The position numbers were made by a program, and so were the translations under genes. From Membranipora membranacea (Eukaryota > Bryozoa > Gymnolaemata > Cheilostomatida > Membraniporidae), in assembly GCA_914767715.1 (NCBI GenBank), contig OU612072.1:20026001-20090000 (forward strand): a DNA stretch of 64,000 nt, read 5' to 3'. Shown here piece after piece: positions 34,846-46,277 of the stretch (positions are counted from its first letter, which is position 1; each line of letters starts with the position of its first letter). The notes beneath the pieces are model-generated. The model searched no databases and was not told the DNA's origin. It worked only from the letters and a program-made list of their open reading frames with translations.

Positions 34846-37431
34846 ATTTTTCTTTATGGTTTTTGCAACAATTTATTTGATTTGAAATCAAAGGACTCAG
34901 AAAGTGAAATAAAATAAGGCAGCGGCATGGTCAGATTAGTCCAGGACTAGTACGGCGACCATCCGATTAGCTGGAAAACAAAGGCTACTGTCCCCAGGGC
35001 GAGCCCAGACACGCAGCCTACACGACAAGAAGCGATTCACGCCCCCCCCCCACATATGTTGCCTCTCTTTGAGGCAAATTGATCCACACCCCCACAGCGA
35101 GGACCCCAGCCTTCAACGCAAAGCAGAAGGAGCCGCCCCCCTCCTCCCCCAGTAGGTGTGAATTCCACAGGTTAATACCTGTGGTTAACAGTGACCTCTC
35201 CCTTCTACAGATGTTTGCTCTCTTTGGGGCAAATTTTTCCTTCGACCTAGTGGCTGTAATGGCAGGGGCTCGAATTTCTAACTCCCCATGAAGGCGAATA
35301 TTATTAAAATGTAACAAATAGAGGTATTTAAAAAGCATTTCAATGGGCATAATTTGATACTAAGAGAAGAAAGAGGTCACATGACCACGTGGGCGGGTTA
35401 TAAGTATGACACAGAGAGCTGATTTTTGAAGTAAATAGATGTGATTAAGATTACAATTTGCGGCATAACCATGAAACTCTATACCATAGATTAAATGTGA
35501 ATAAAAGAATGTGCAACACAAATTGATCATCGTATAAATATTGAAATGTGGTCGTACGCTACGCGTTAAGAATAGGATGTAGTTCAATTTCCGACAAACT
35601 TCTAAAATATGGGTTTTAAAAATAATGCTCTCGTCCAGGTGATTGCCGAAAAATTTGGTGCTATTTTTTGTCTCTAAAGCCTGATTACCAATTTTAATTT
35701 GGTACTGTTCGGGATCTAAAATTTGCTTATTTTGGGATTTAAAATTACCTGAATTGTTTTTGTATAGTTGAAAATCAATATATTACTCAAGCATCATTGT
35801 TCAATTTTAAGAACATTTGATTTTAAAATTTCAGGATCATTGGAAATTCTAAAGTGGCAAATTTTTTGATTAAAATATCATGGAATCCAAACTGGCTGTC
35901 AATAAAAATATTAGAATTTTCCAAATAAAATCAAAGTTGGATAGCTAATACTTTTTCTGTAACTTTGGATATTGCAGTTAATATCGATATCGGCCGATAG
36001 TTGTTACAGTCAAATTTATTACCTTTTTATGCAGTGGTCGTTCTCTGACAATTTCTGGCTATCTGGAAATTCTGATGTTGGAACAATAAGATTGATCATA
36101 AGGGTCAAGATTGGGCTGATAGCATTTTTATTTTCTTTAATGATTTTCATGGATATCCCATCGTACCCAACTGCTATTTTTGCAGAGGAATTATTTATGA
36201 CAGTCTCTGTAATGTCGTCTGTAATTTCTAAGAAGTCAAAATTGTTAATTCTGTTGTATTTTGATAAGTATGATAACGGATCAGCTCCACATACAGGTAA
36301 TTTAGCTGCCAAGGCAAACCTACACTTGTAAAAAAATCGTTAAAACATTCAGCAATCTCAATTTCAGATGGGTACCTTTGTCCATTTGTTTCAATACAGC
36401 TTGGCGATGAAGACTTGTCTGCTTTCTGTTTAAAAGCCGATTCACAAAAGCCCATTTCTCACTTTGATTCGATTTGACATTTACATCAATTTGAATATTT
36501 TGAGCGTCATCCAAGACTTTTTAAAAGTAAATGTTTTGCTTAGCTTTTTAGTTTTAGTTGTTGATGACTCAGCTACTAATTTCTGTAGAGTATTTGTAAA
36601 AATTTCAAAGGCGTCATTCGGATTACTGCTATTGAGCACTCCCTGTCATACTTCAGGGTTAAGCTTAGTAATTAAAATTTGGTTAGCTTGGTTTGGCTTC
36701 CATGTGTTTGGAAAAGCAATGGAGCTAATAACTGGAAAGTGGTCCGCTATCATGTCAGTTTTAACTGTACATGACAAAATTTCATTACTGGTGTTGTTGA
36801 CCAGAATATGATCTAAAATGCTGTATTTTGTGCGGCCGCACCGTGTTGGCGAGTCAATAATATTAAAGAAGCCATTCATGCTCATAATTATCATATAGTC
36901 TAGGGTAAAGTAATCAGTTTCATTTGAAGGAGCCTCCCAGTCCACCAGGAAAGCCGCCGGCCCCACCGAAGGGGTGCGATAGACTGCCAGCACAGAGCAG
37001 ACTGGGTGGCCAGAACAAATCATACGAACCACCATAGCCTCCGCTCCAGTCAACCGAACATCCGTCACACTAGCCTCAAACTCCTCTGATACATACATGC
37101 AATTACACCACCAGCGCCATGAAATCGAGACCTACAAAACATTTTATAGCCATATAGTGAAAACTTCTCTAAAAATTCATTTTGTGAAAACCAAGTCTCT
37201 GAAATGATAATACATGAAAAATGAACATTGAGTTGAGCTAGCAGTACTTCAAACAAAGGCATTTTGTTGATTAAACTACGCATATTGATGTGCAAAATTG
37301 TAGAGGATCTGGCGCTAACATTTTTAATAATGGTATTCACAGATCCTGGGCAAAGATTTTGAACACGATTAAATAAGTCAATGATTTGGTAATCGGTTTG
37401 CTTAGCCATCCTGTTTTGGTGTTGTTACGTG
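34846..37431 (-). mobile_element. LINE-1 copy C, internally deleted
   Basis: Minus strand, about 2.6 kb. The endonuclease part (36,646-37,409) keeps INMRSL, SETW and ADHFP but has lost the GDLNFD segment. The RT start AVGYDGIS is near 36,160. A deletion at about 35,845 removes RT motifs A to C. The C-terminal part is present, as is the extra 40 nt of 3' sequence shared with copy B. Its 5' end marks the right limit of the module array. Confidence 0.8.
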
Positions 37432-37440
37432 GTATATTTA

Positions 37441-37698
37441 TATATATATATATTTGAACTCTGGCCTCTGGTGCTGAGATCAACCCTCAGCCGCGCTTGG
37501 CCGCTGAAGCTTGCAAAGTTCGGTGTGAAATACTCAAGGTGTTTAAATTTAATGATGTAGTGGGTTTAAGTAGTAATATATACCATCCACCTCCTTGCTT
37601 CTTTTGGTCTATACCGGGATTCGAACCTGGACCACTCACTGTGATCGGCCACGCCGTCCCGCTGAAGCTTACAGATTTTCATTGATATATATATTTGA
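37441..37698 (-). mobile_element. tRNA-derived SINE-like element
   Basis: On the minus strand, CAGGTTCGAATCCCGG is a good box B, and GCGTGGCCGATCACAG upstream could be a decayed box A. TATATATATTTGA-type sequence flanks both sides (37,441-37,455; 37,685-37,698), fitting a target duplication. CGCTGAAGCTT occurs near both ends. No cloverleaf forms, so it is not a tRNA gene. Confidence 0.5.
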
Positions 37699-39538
37699 GA
37701 TATATGGGTAAAGTAAGCATACCCCCTTCTGGTTTTACTATGCATATGTGGTAGGATACAGGACTGTGTTTCAGCCGTTTCTTCTATTTTTGCCCAAAAC
37801 ACTTTTTGAAAAAGTGATATGAGGCACTGGATATGGGTTTTTATATACACATACTGCAGTTTTGTGGATTATATGCTGCTCAGATATCAAAAAAGCCTGT
37901 ACATAAATTAGTGAATCTATTGAAGTAAAACTGCTATCACCATCAATTAAATAGGACACATATTTGTTGAATCTGGTTTTTATTTTAAAACAGAATAAAT
38001 GATCACAGCTCCGCAGAAAATTTACATTACCAATTGCCATCCTCTCCCTATCAATATTCTGTGCATGATGTGTGGTCATGATTGCAGTCATCACGTTAAT
38101 CTGAATAGGAATAAATTATTTCATAGTAGACCCGTAGCAACCATAAATGCAACATAACAACAGGTAGTCCGACGAAAGCAACTAATAGCTAGCTTTTAGT
38201 TTAATGACATCTCTTTGGGGCTTCAAATTGAATGTTTACAGTTCATGAGAAAGCTTAGGAATGTTCACAACCGCAAACGTTACACCTCTCAGTGTACACA
38301 ATAGAGAGCTGGGGCCATTTTTAGGGGGCGAAAAATATTACATTAGGAGAAAACTATCATATGAAATGGGAGAACCCCTACTATTGTAATGGAAAATCCA
38401 GGTCACATGATATTGTGTACAATGTTAACAGTGTATTAGTAAATAATTTAACATATTTGTTTGGAATGTGGATGCTGTTGGTAACAGAGAGCAGATTCAC
38501 AGAATTGCAGTCTTTACTAGATCTCAGAAGAGGAAAAGTAATAATGACATTTTTATAATGATTATGAAAAAATATAAAGCAGTCAGCTGATCTATCCCCG
38601 ATTTCTCCGAGATATATAAGTCCCGTTATCTGCTGCCTCAAGAGAGCCCTCTGATTGCTTATATTCACCTTCCACACGGCCATACAGTTCTCAATCGAAT
38701 TGTTCACTTCCACAGTGATTGTGATTTATACGGGCACCATGTTTTTTTGGAGGATAATTCAAGGTGATTTGCCCGGTGGGTTCAGTTATAGTTTTCAAAT
38801 ATTGGACACTATAGTGCCTATTTCTTTTCTGGTAAGGGTAGTTCCCAGTGAGGGGTGAAGTAGGTTAGTAAATTTCTGCCGGCTATTTGATGATATTGTC
38901 TTCTTGTTTTGGCCGATTTGATGTCTCATCAGGTGAAATAAAAGTTGAGGTGCCATTATTTTTGTCTCAATCTCCCCAACCACACCTTCATCGCGGCCGA
39001 TAGACATAGCTTCAGAAAATAACGGCATTGGTTATGGTGAAAAATATATTGTATATATTATTGTGGTATTTTATTTGTGTTAAAATCACAGATGATGCAC
39101 CATTTAACTACATATTTCAAGTGAGCCTACAGGCGATTCAAATTTTAATTTTGTTTTGACATTTTTTATGAATGTGACTGATGGGAAGGGGTTTGCAACA
39201 TCACGCTCATTTAAGACAACTCTGAAAATGATGAAAATACAATCCGGTTTCACTCATAATTGCCTAGCAATAATCCCCTTCAGATTATTAGTTTATTTTA
39301 ACATCGACGACTTACCTAGTGGTACATTGATCCACATTTATGCTGTGGAATGCTCAAATAGATTGGCTCCCAGCTGCAGATAAATTCATTAGATGCCGCA
39401 TATACTGTTGAACAGATATCCGAACTGATCTCGGTATTTGGAGAGCAACAAATTTTACCAAAATGAAATCAAAATAAGATAAATAATCATAATTATCTGA
39501 TTAGTATAATATACACATAATTATCTCATCTTATTCAG
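37699..39538. other. Upstream intron or promoter region of the Roc-COR exon; no exon seen
   Basis: No LRR-like reading and no module sequence. If the cassettes are spliced on, this is intron. If transcription starts at the ATG at 39,549, it contains the promoter; TAGTATAATATACAC at about 39,502 is a weak TATA candidate. Confidence 0.45.
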
Positions 39539-41451
39539 TATAAGAACCATGGGGAGACTGAAACAGCTGAAGTTGCGCGCTAATAACATCAAACAGTTAC
39601 CTGATTGGATCGGTGAACTAGTCTCTCTAACTTATCTGAACCTTGATGCAAACTCTGATCTCATCCGATTACATTCCAGTATTAGTTCGCTGAATCTCTC
39701 TACATTCAGCCTTAATAACTGCCGCAAGCTAATAGAGCCACACTATGCTGTGTGTGAAGGAGGTTGGAGCGACATAAAACACTACTACACAGACATGGAA
39801 AGTGGAAAAGAAGTCATCTCTCTATCACCTATTGTCCTCATTGGTAAAAAAGAGGCAGGGAAGTCTTCTCTTCTAAGTGTCATGAAGCATAACTTCAAAG
39901 CTCGAAGTCCACAGGATGCAAGCGTTGAAAAAACAAAGGTTTTTGGTTTTGAGAAGGTACAGATTCAAGGCCCTGATTCAGAGAAAAGTGATGTCGAGGT
40001 TATTGACTTTGGAGGTGATGAAATTTACCATCACGGCTACCACCTGACATTGCGTGAAGACTGCATACCAATAGTCGTGGTGAATATGTCAGAATTTGAA
40101 GAAATAGCCAAAAAGCGAGGACCACGTGAAGCCACTAGAAAGGTGGCATTTGATTGGGTAGCACACCTTGGCTCAGCAGTTCAGAAGATACAGGACCCAA
40201 TTGTAGTTCTCACCCACCATGATGAATATAAAACTGAATCAGACCTGTATAACAAACTAGCAATGGATTTCACACACACTCTACAAAATTTGACTGATGA
40301 GCTTCTAAAAGGAAACAGTCAAACAGAAAGGCTCGCTGTTCGTTCTGATGGGGATCATTTTTCATCCGTGTTCAGCCAGGAAAATGTGTTCTCTGTAGGC
40401 TTTTCTCGAGATGACAAAGTCTATTCCACAGTATTCCAGAGGCTAGAGAGAACCCTCTACAACAGAGTAGAGGGTTCAAAATGCTCCATTCCAAGTATTT
40501 GGCTTGCTGCCCTCGCCGAGAATAAAGACAGCTATCTCAAATATGACCTTATTTCTCCTTCTCTGAAGCACCCTCAGACTGTGTTTGACTTCATGAAGCG
40601 ATCTGGTCAGATATTGTGGTACCCAGATTCCTCTTCCCCTGGTCTGGCAAATACTGTGTTCCACAAAATACCAGTTTTAACAGAGCTCATAGAATCATTG
40701 TATGGTCACACCATGATTCCTGATATCGTCATGCAGCAATCAACAGATGGAAAAGTTACTTCAGGACCCAGCAGCTATCAGAGAAAGGGAATAATGAGCA
40801 AAGCTGACCTTCATTCCCGCATTTCTACCCTCTCCTCTAAGATACCGTCTGATATTGCTGTTGCGCTTTTGGTAAAGTTCAAACTTCTGTTTGGCCCAAC
40901 TGTAATCAATAATCAGGATGAATGCTATCTGATGCCATACTTCATGCCTGAACATTCATTTTCTCATCATAGAGCTGAGTTTCAGCTATATGCATCTCTG
41001 AGTTTTGTTGGATTGAAAGTGCCTGACTACGCATTTCACCAGCTGACAGTGACATTCCTTGAGCTTATGCAGGAAAGTTATCAAATTTACCCGTATGGTA
41101 ATGGAGCATCCGCAAAAGTACACGGTCAAAGATCTAATCAACTGGATGTTGATGTTCACTTAGTTGCTGAGAAAGAAGCACAGAGATTGATAATCAAAGT
41201 AGATGGGTCTGTTTCTGTGATTCCAGAATGTTGGCAGATATTCTATTTGCTTCTCAGAGAACTGTCATCTGCAGCAGAGGATGCCTGGCCTGCAACAAAG
41301 ATAGCATATGAAATTCCCTGCCCACATTGTTGCATTAATGAGAAATCCAATCCAGCACTGATGGACTACCCACCTACAACCAGACAACCAGCGGAGAGAA
41401 CAGGTTCATGTAGTGGTGAAACTCAAATACCATCTGCACTTTTAGGACAAT
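39539..41451 (+). CDS. LRR-Roc-COR exon of a ROCO-caspase protein
   Basis: The acceptor TTATTCAG precedes one base (T) that completes a phase-2 codon, and the donor is AAT|GTAGGT. Numbering from the ATG at 39,549, residues 4-65 are two to three LRRs (LKQLKLRANNIKQLP, LTYLNLDANSDLIRL). Residues 93-230 are a Roc GTPase with P-loop GKKEAGKSS (99-107), DFGG (153-156, switch region) and THHD (222-225, guanine specificity). Residues 314 to about 595 are COR, with FDFMKRSGQILWY, LLVKFKLLFG, YLMPYFMPE and a closing CPHC. ROCO proteins use Roc-COR as a dimerising GTPase switch. Start: ATG at 39,549 has a good context (ACCATGG), so it could be a true start. The preceding codons (G-I-R-T-M) align with G-I-S-K-M of the cassette exons, so I favour splicing from them. 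No kinase or death domain. Confidence 0.88.
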
Positions 41452-41731
41452 GTAGGTTTAATAATCTGTTATGCTTAATTTGTTAGAGGATGATGGCAAA
41501 AAACTACCAGACAGATCAAACTCAACATCATTGGTATCCACATGTATGATAACTTACAAGTTAAACTACCATTCCCTTGCTTTGCAATGAACAAATAAAT
41601 TCATAAACAAAATATTTCAGTATTGTTACCAGGGACCATCTATTTTTTGTGGTTTTAACCAAACTCAAAAAATTTTGCCTGGCGCACATCGCTCAGTCCA
41701 AATCTGAATCCTCTTTTCGTTTTTGATTTAG

Positions 41732-41889
41732 GTTTCCTCGAAGAATACAATGATTTGAAAGAATATATTCTTGGGAAAGGACTCAATGTTAAAGATGAGT
41801 TAAAGCGACTGGTTGAAGAACAGGAAGGAATTATAGACATGGTGCCTGAGTATCAGACGTCATTGTATGGCACACCTTATACTGATAAG
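41732..41889 (+). CDS. ROCO-caspase gene, linker exon
   Basis: Acceptor TTTGATTTAG; two bases complete Cys with the T of the previous exon; ends in phase 0 at AAG|GTAGTA. It encodes 52 residues, mostly charged and helical (ELKRLVEEQEGIIDMV), between COR and the caspase. It does not resemble a CARD or DED strongly enough to call. Confidence 0.75.
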
Positions 41890-42126
41890 GTAGTAGGCAT
41901 GCTAATCTTAGGTTCAGAATTTCATGACTGAATAACATAAATAATTCCATTCCTGGAATGCGTCTGCAGTTTACAATTATTTTGAGGTCCCAGCATTCAA
42001 AGCCTCGTTGATCATTATTGCTATACATAAGATTCCATTGAATAGATGTTTGCATCGAACCAATCGAATATTTATCCTTTAACATTCTCGTATCATCGTA
42101 TACAACGAACACTTGAATCTTTTAAG

Positions 42127-42291
42127 GTTTACAGAATGACAGCCACTCGGGGTAGAGCCCTTATCCTAAATTACAGCAAAACAGGAGAGAGAAAAGGTTC
42201 CCAGTATGACTACCAAAATCTCATAACAATGTTCAAAAATTTTGGATTTATCATCAGTGAACAAAGTATGAACAAGGATTGGAGCCATCAG
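42127..42291 (+). CDS. Caspase p20, first exon
   Basis: Phase 0 on both sides. VYRMTATRGRALILNYS matches the caspase opening (Y-x-M, RG, ALIxN). ERKGSQYDYQNL matches the RxG-D-NL segment. The Arg there corresponds to the first S1-pocket Arg of caspases. The following FKNFGFII is the usual hydrophobic strand. It joins the previous exon directly, so COR and caspase are in one protein. Confidence 0.85.
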
Positions 42292-42510
42292 GTACGATTT
42301 GTGTGCCATTATAGGTACTTAGCTACGATAAATATAATTGAATGACCTCTCTATGACTAGACTTTTTCCTCACAAAGTGTATCTGGTTAGAGCCAAAGAT
42401 AAGCTCTGAAATTAGTCATATTGATGGTTGCTATAAATGAGCTCTGCGATAATTAATTTCATGACTTTGATGTTTGATCGCATTAAATGGTCTTTTTGAA
42501 TTGCGCACAG

Positions 42511-42748
42511 GAACTGTATGAAGCGATTGCATATGAGACCAAGTATGTAGACAAGGACACAGGAAGGTCAGTTCATGCTAATCTTGGAATGTTTGCACTG
42601 GTGCTGATGGGTCATGGTGGATATGGATGTATGAAGACTAAAGAAAAGGACATGTATCTCGAAGATATATACAGACTTCTGGCACCAGATGAATTTCCTG
42701 CCATGAGGGGAAAGCCAAAGATGATTATACTAGAAGCCTGCTCGGGAG
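42511..42748 (+). CDS. Caspase p20, catalytic exon
   Basis: Acceptor TTGCGCACAG, phase 0; ends phase 1 at GGAG|GTGAAG. It holds the catalytic His in LVLMGHGGYG (family: LSHGxxG) and the catalytic Cys in IILEACSGG (family: QACRG). Both dyad residues are present. The residue two before Cys is Glu, not the usual Gln that lines the S1 pocket, and Ser replaces the Arg after Cys. The spacing of about 40 residues between His and Cys is normal. Confidence 0.88.
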
Positions 42749-43161
42749 GTGAAGTTTGCTAAATAAATGCTCTTATTCTTTACTTCTTTGCACATGAATC
42801 ATCAAATTGTGTAACTGTGATGCATGTGCTTGAAGATTTTAAAAAGGCTATTAAACATAGGTGAACTTAGTTTACTTATCAGGAATGTTCACATGGATTC
42901 GCTTACTTTTTTTGATGCTGTGGCGTTGAGTAAAAAAGGTCATTCCAGCAACACTGTTTTCTTTACTAAGATTACTTTGCATATGAAACACAGGAAGGTG
43001 TGAGTCATCAAAATACTAACACCTAGTGTTATTAGATATATCAGCAGGGTATTTTCACACTTATGGAGCGGTATTATATTTACAAAATGCAGGTTCAAAA
43101 TGCTAGATTTAGGACCACGTTTTGCAGGGTACTTGAAACTAAAGACTGCTTTACATTTCAG

Positions 43162-43221
43162 AAGAGGAGATGAAGCTAGAGCGGGTACCCACAAGATCGG
43201 CAGGTACAGATACCCTGACTG
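43162..43221 (+). CDS. Caspase p20-p10 linker exon a
   Basis: A 60-nt exon, acceptor ACATTTCAG, donor CTG|GTAAGT, phase 1 in and out. It reads EEEMKLERVPTRSAGTD. It follows the active-site Cys, where caspases have the end of the large subunit. Confidence 0.65.
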
Positions 43222-43599
43222 GTAAGTTGAATCTCGTGTATGCTATCTGATCAGCTAGCTCATGTGATCACTTATATGTGGGTGAGCACTGTGTATTATG
43301 TTTATACTTTTTTGCAGAAAATTGCAGTAGTAGTAAAAGAATTTAATTGTGTTGAGACATTGATGAAGCTAATGTAATATAAAAAAATGTCGATTAATTA
43401 AAAAAAATTTTCCCATTGCAGTGTCAGTATAATACATGTTCTCACTGATCAGACTTAATTATTAACAATTTTAAAGGTTGTCCATCACCCTAGGATAAAA
43501 TATCAGTTTGATCAAAATGCTTGAGTATGTGAAATTAAAATCAAAGTATATAATTGTGCCCTTATATTTGCAAATCATGAATGATGAAATCTATTTTAG

Positions 43600-43734
43600 A
43601 GAACCAAGATATCCAGTCAATATCTGCCACAACATTGTCAGACGGAGATATGCCTTCAACATCAGATGGACAGTACAAAAAGCGACCACAAGAAACGACA
43701 CCAGGTCCTGCTCAAAAGACAAGGAAAACCAAAG
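43600..43734 (+). CDS. Caspase p20-p10 linker exon b
   Basis: 135 nt, acceptor CTATTTTAG, donor AAAG|GTACCT, phase 1 in and out. It encodes a Ser/Thr/Lys-rich linker with SDGDMPSTSDG and KKRPQETTPG. The Asp residues are candidate processing sites between the subunits. Low complexity, so the exon call rests on phase and splice sites. Confidence 0.6.
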
Positions 43735-44811
43735 GTACCTGTCATGCTTCTTCACTATTATAACTGTCAATCAAAATTAAAAGATCTGATGTATTCATCT
43801 TAGTCCCATTGCTGAAAACAAAATCAACACTTGTAAGGGGTCTGAAGTCATTCAAAGATATTTGTAACGCACTTCACATTAAATGGTTTAATGAAGATGC
43901 CGAATACACAATTGCAACTAATTTTGGCCATCATTGAAAAAAATTTGTGTGCATTTTTAGTGTGCTCTGCACTGGCCGATTCACTTGTCACAGGTAACTG
44001 TAATGATGCTATTTTTAAGTAATTAAGTTGAAATTGTTCCGTAGTGCCTCAAGGAGACACAATTGTAAAAGATCTTCATTGTAGTACTAAGTCGAATCAA
44101 AATCTGATGCATTCATATGCAGACAAGTTCATCACATACAAAAACATCACATGCAAAACCAACACAATCTATATATTATATAATATATAATATAAAGTGT
44201 AAGCTGGTTAATTCGAATCCTGATAGTTCGAAATTCCTGTTCATTCAGACAACTGAGTGTGGTCCCGGCTCAGCCAATGGTTTTTAGACTCGTTTAATAC
44301 GAAAATGTAACTGTAATTCGAAATCGTCTTCCCCTATCTAGGAAGAAAATAACTCCATATATTGAGAGGGTTTATGATGTTTATCTTTACTAACCAAAGA
44401 ATATTTTAATCCTTGTTCAGATGTTTGTTTTTGACAATGCAGACAAAGGAAGTGATCAATATCTGGACTTAACACTCTTAAAAAAAGCTGCCAACTCCGC
44501 ATATTCAATTCAGTGGTTACTGCTGTTCACTAGTCATCAGTGTTTTATTTCCATTATCACTTGCATTACACAATACAAAAAATAAAAAGTTGATGTTTGT
44601 CAAACCCCTTAAATACGCCCCACATTCGTTGAAAATCCCAGCGAGGTGGCATTATTGTAATTAAAACAACTCATAATAAGAACTAATTTCTTGGGTCCCC
44701 TGGAGTTTGAATTGAGTGACTGACACTGTAATATGTATTAGATTATGATGATTATAGGTGGAGCCTGGCTTAAATTGATTGTTGATAATCACTTTTTTTC
44801 GCTCATGGTAG

Positions 44812-44931
44812 ATCAACATTCACACAAGGCTGATAGTACCAGAAGAGACCAAACCAAGTATACAGAGGACTTTCCAGATGACAGTCATCTGTGTATGGAT
44901 GATCTAATTATCTTCAAGCCTAGCTTTCCTG
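44812..44931 (+). CDS. Caspase p10, first exon
   Basis: Acceptor CATGGTAG, donor CCTG|GTAATA, phase 1 in and out. It ends with HLCMDDLIIFKPSFPG, which matches the start of the caspase small subunit (D-x-L-x-x-x-S-x-x-PG). The Asp-rich stretch before it could be a maturation site. Confidence 0.75.
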
Positions 44932-45430
44932 GTAATAATTTAGCTACAATAGTAAAGACATAATGTTGTCAAAAGTACTCATTTCAAGTCCCATTTATAT
45001 GCACACTTATTTTTTATATTAAAGCTGATATATCATTAATACTATCAACAATGGGATCCAGACACACAGTGTGTCTCTATTCTCGCACACAAAGTCGCAT
45101 ATGCTGGCAGAAAGACTGTAATTGCAGCCATGCAGACTCCATTACAATTTTTCGCATACAATCAAACATATATCAACCAAAGGTAATGCAAATCAAATTC
45201 TGCACTGCAAATCTGGTTTCCCTGAAAATGATGCAAAAAATGCTTAGAACTGTGAGTGTTTCAGAATTTTATGAGTTTTGATGGCCTTGACATCAAAGGT
45301 TATAATATTATGACATTTTGATATTGAACTGGTGAGTGGCATTACCTGATTCATAGAGCGTTGACTGTTAAAAACCACAATACAACAACATCCATTACCA
45401 TATTTTCATTGCTATTCATCATTTTTATAG

Positions 45431-45537
45431 ATTATGTTGCAAACAGGGATGAAACAGGGTCAGTCTTTATTAAAGCTCTTGTTACAACATTCTACAAGCA
45501 GGCGGGAAAGAAGCATGTAGAACAACTGAGTAAACTG
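45431..45537 (+). CDS. Caspase p10, second exon
   Basis: Acceptor TTTTTATAG, donor CTG|GTAAGT, phase 1 in, phase 0 out. YVANRDETGSVFIKAL aligns with the caspase SWRNxxxGSWFIQAL segment. GS, FI and AL are kept. The second S1-pocket Arg of caspases aligns with Asn, and the Arg is one position later. Confidence 0.8.
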
Positions 45538-46070
45538 GTAAGTTTTCTCTCTATGTTATTTTAATGTTGGATATGATTCTTAAGGCGGCACCCGTCGAAC
45601 TCGGCGCTTAGACTGCAGCGGGATTCAAAACCTAGTGTTTTACAGGTCAGGTCCCCTAACCAGCTTACAAACCTTCTATTACAACATGCTTTGTCAGTTG
45701 TTCAACATTAATGCTCTCAATAATTTATCTGACAAATTAGTGATGATATTTGAAAATAGTGGGCTCTGCATCAAAAATTAAGGAAAACTAAAAAATGTGA
45801 CTACCGATATGTAACTTTTGAGAAAGAGAACTACACATCAGGTACAGGTCAGGTGAAAATACCACCAATAAACTGTTTTACAGGTTATACACCAAATGAT
45901 GCTTGCTATGAAACATACCGATGTAGAGGTGAAATTTTATTTTGAGGTTATGTCCAAATGGTAGATTGATGGAACTACTCAAATACGTGAATGCCTGATT
46001 GGCATATTTTGTTCAGCCTACACAAGTTTTATGATCGAAAACCTGATTTAAATATGTTGTAATATTCTAG

Positions 46071-46277
46071 ATTCAGTCGATTGTGAGGGAGACTCCACCA
46101 TTCAAAGATGAGGATAAAGGGGATCGTCAGATTCCTGTAACAACCTGCACTTTCACTAACGACAGGAAGCTCTACCTATCACCAGGAGTTAATATGAGAA
46201 CAGAACATCCTAAAGAGCTCACTGAACCGGTACTACCTCCAGGTCTAAATACACCAAAACAGGATTCTCCGAACTGA
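46071..46277 (+). CDS. Caspase p10, terminal exon
   Basis: Acceptor ATATTCTAG, phase 0; stop TGA at 46,275. It contains DRQIPVTTCTFTNDRKLYLSPG (written RQIP then KLYL), matching the caspase ending Q-I-P...LTKxLYF. About 30 Pro-rich residues extend beyond. From 39,540 to the stop the joined exons encode about 1,033 residues. Confidence 0.82.
   Translation: MQSIVRETPPFKDEDKGDRQIPVTTCTFTNDRKLYLSPGVNMRTEHPKELTEPVLPPGLNTPKQDSPN

Larger units (their letters stand above)
33076..34850 (+). repeat. Cassette module 6, internally deleted
   Basis: It starts inside the minus LINE-2 fragment at CTCGCCCGATCTCC. Most of the plus LINE-2 fragment is missing (33,690), and about 500 nt of trailing intron are missing near 33,960. 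It keeps the LRR exon and the shared block up to LINE-1 C. Confidence 0.75.

Noticed and set aside
1-37431. Lamprey-type VLR locus with donor cassettes for gene conversion
   Set aside because: No LRRNT or LRRCT cassettes and no signal peptide or stalk. Every cassette has its own splice sites, so splicing is the simpler explanation.
37600-37680. tRNA gene
   Set aside because: A box B is present, but no acceptor stem or anticodon arm forms. It is better explained as a SINE.
38381-38713. 110-codon minus open frame upstream of the Roc-COR exon
   Set aside because: No recognised family, no paired splice sites, unusual composition; probably chance.
45051-45281. Open frame between two caspase p10 exons
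   Set aside because: The flanking exons join in phase and give continuous caspase sequence without it.
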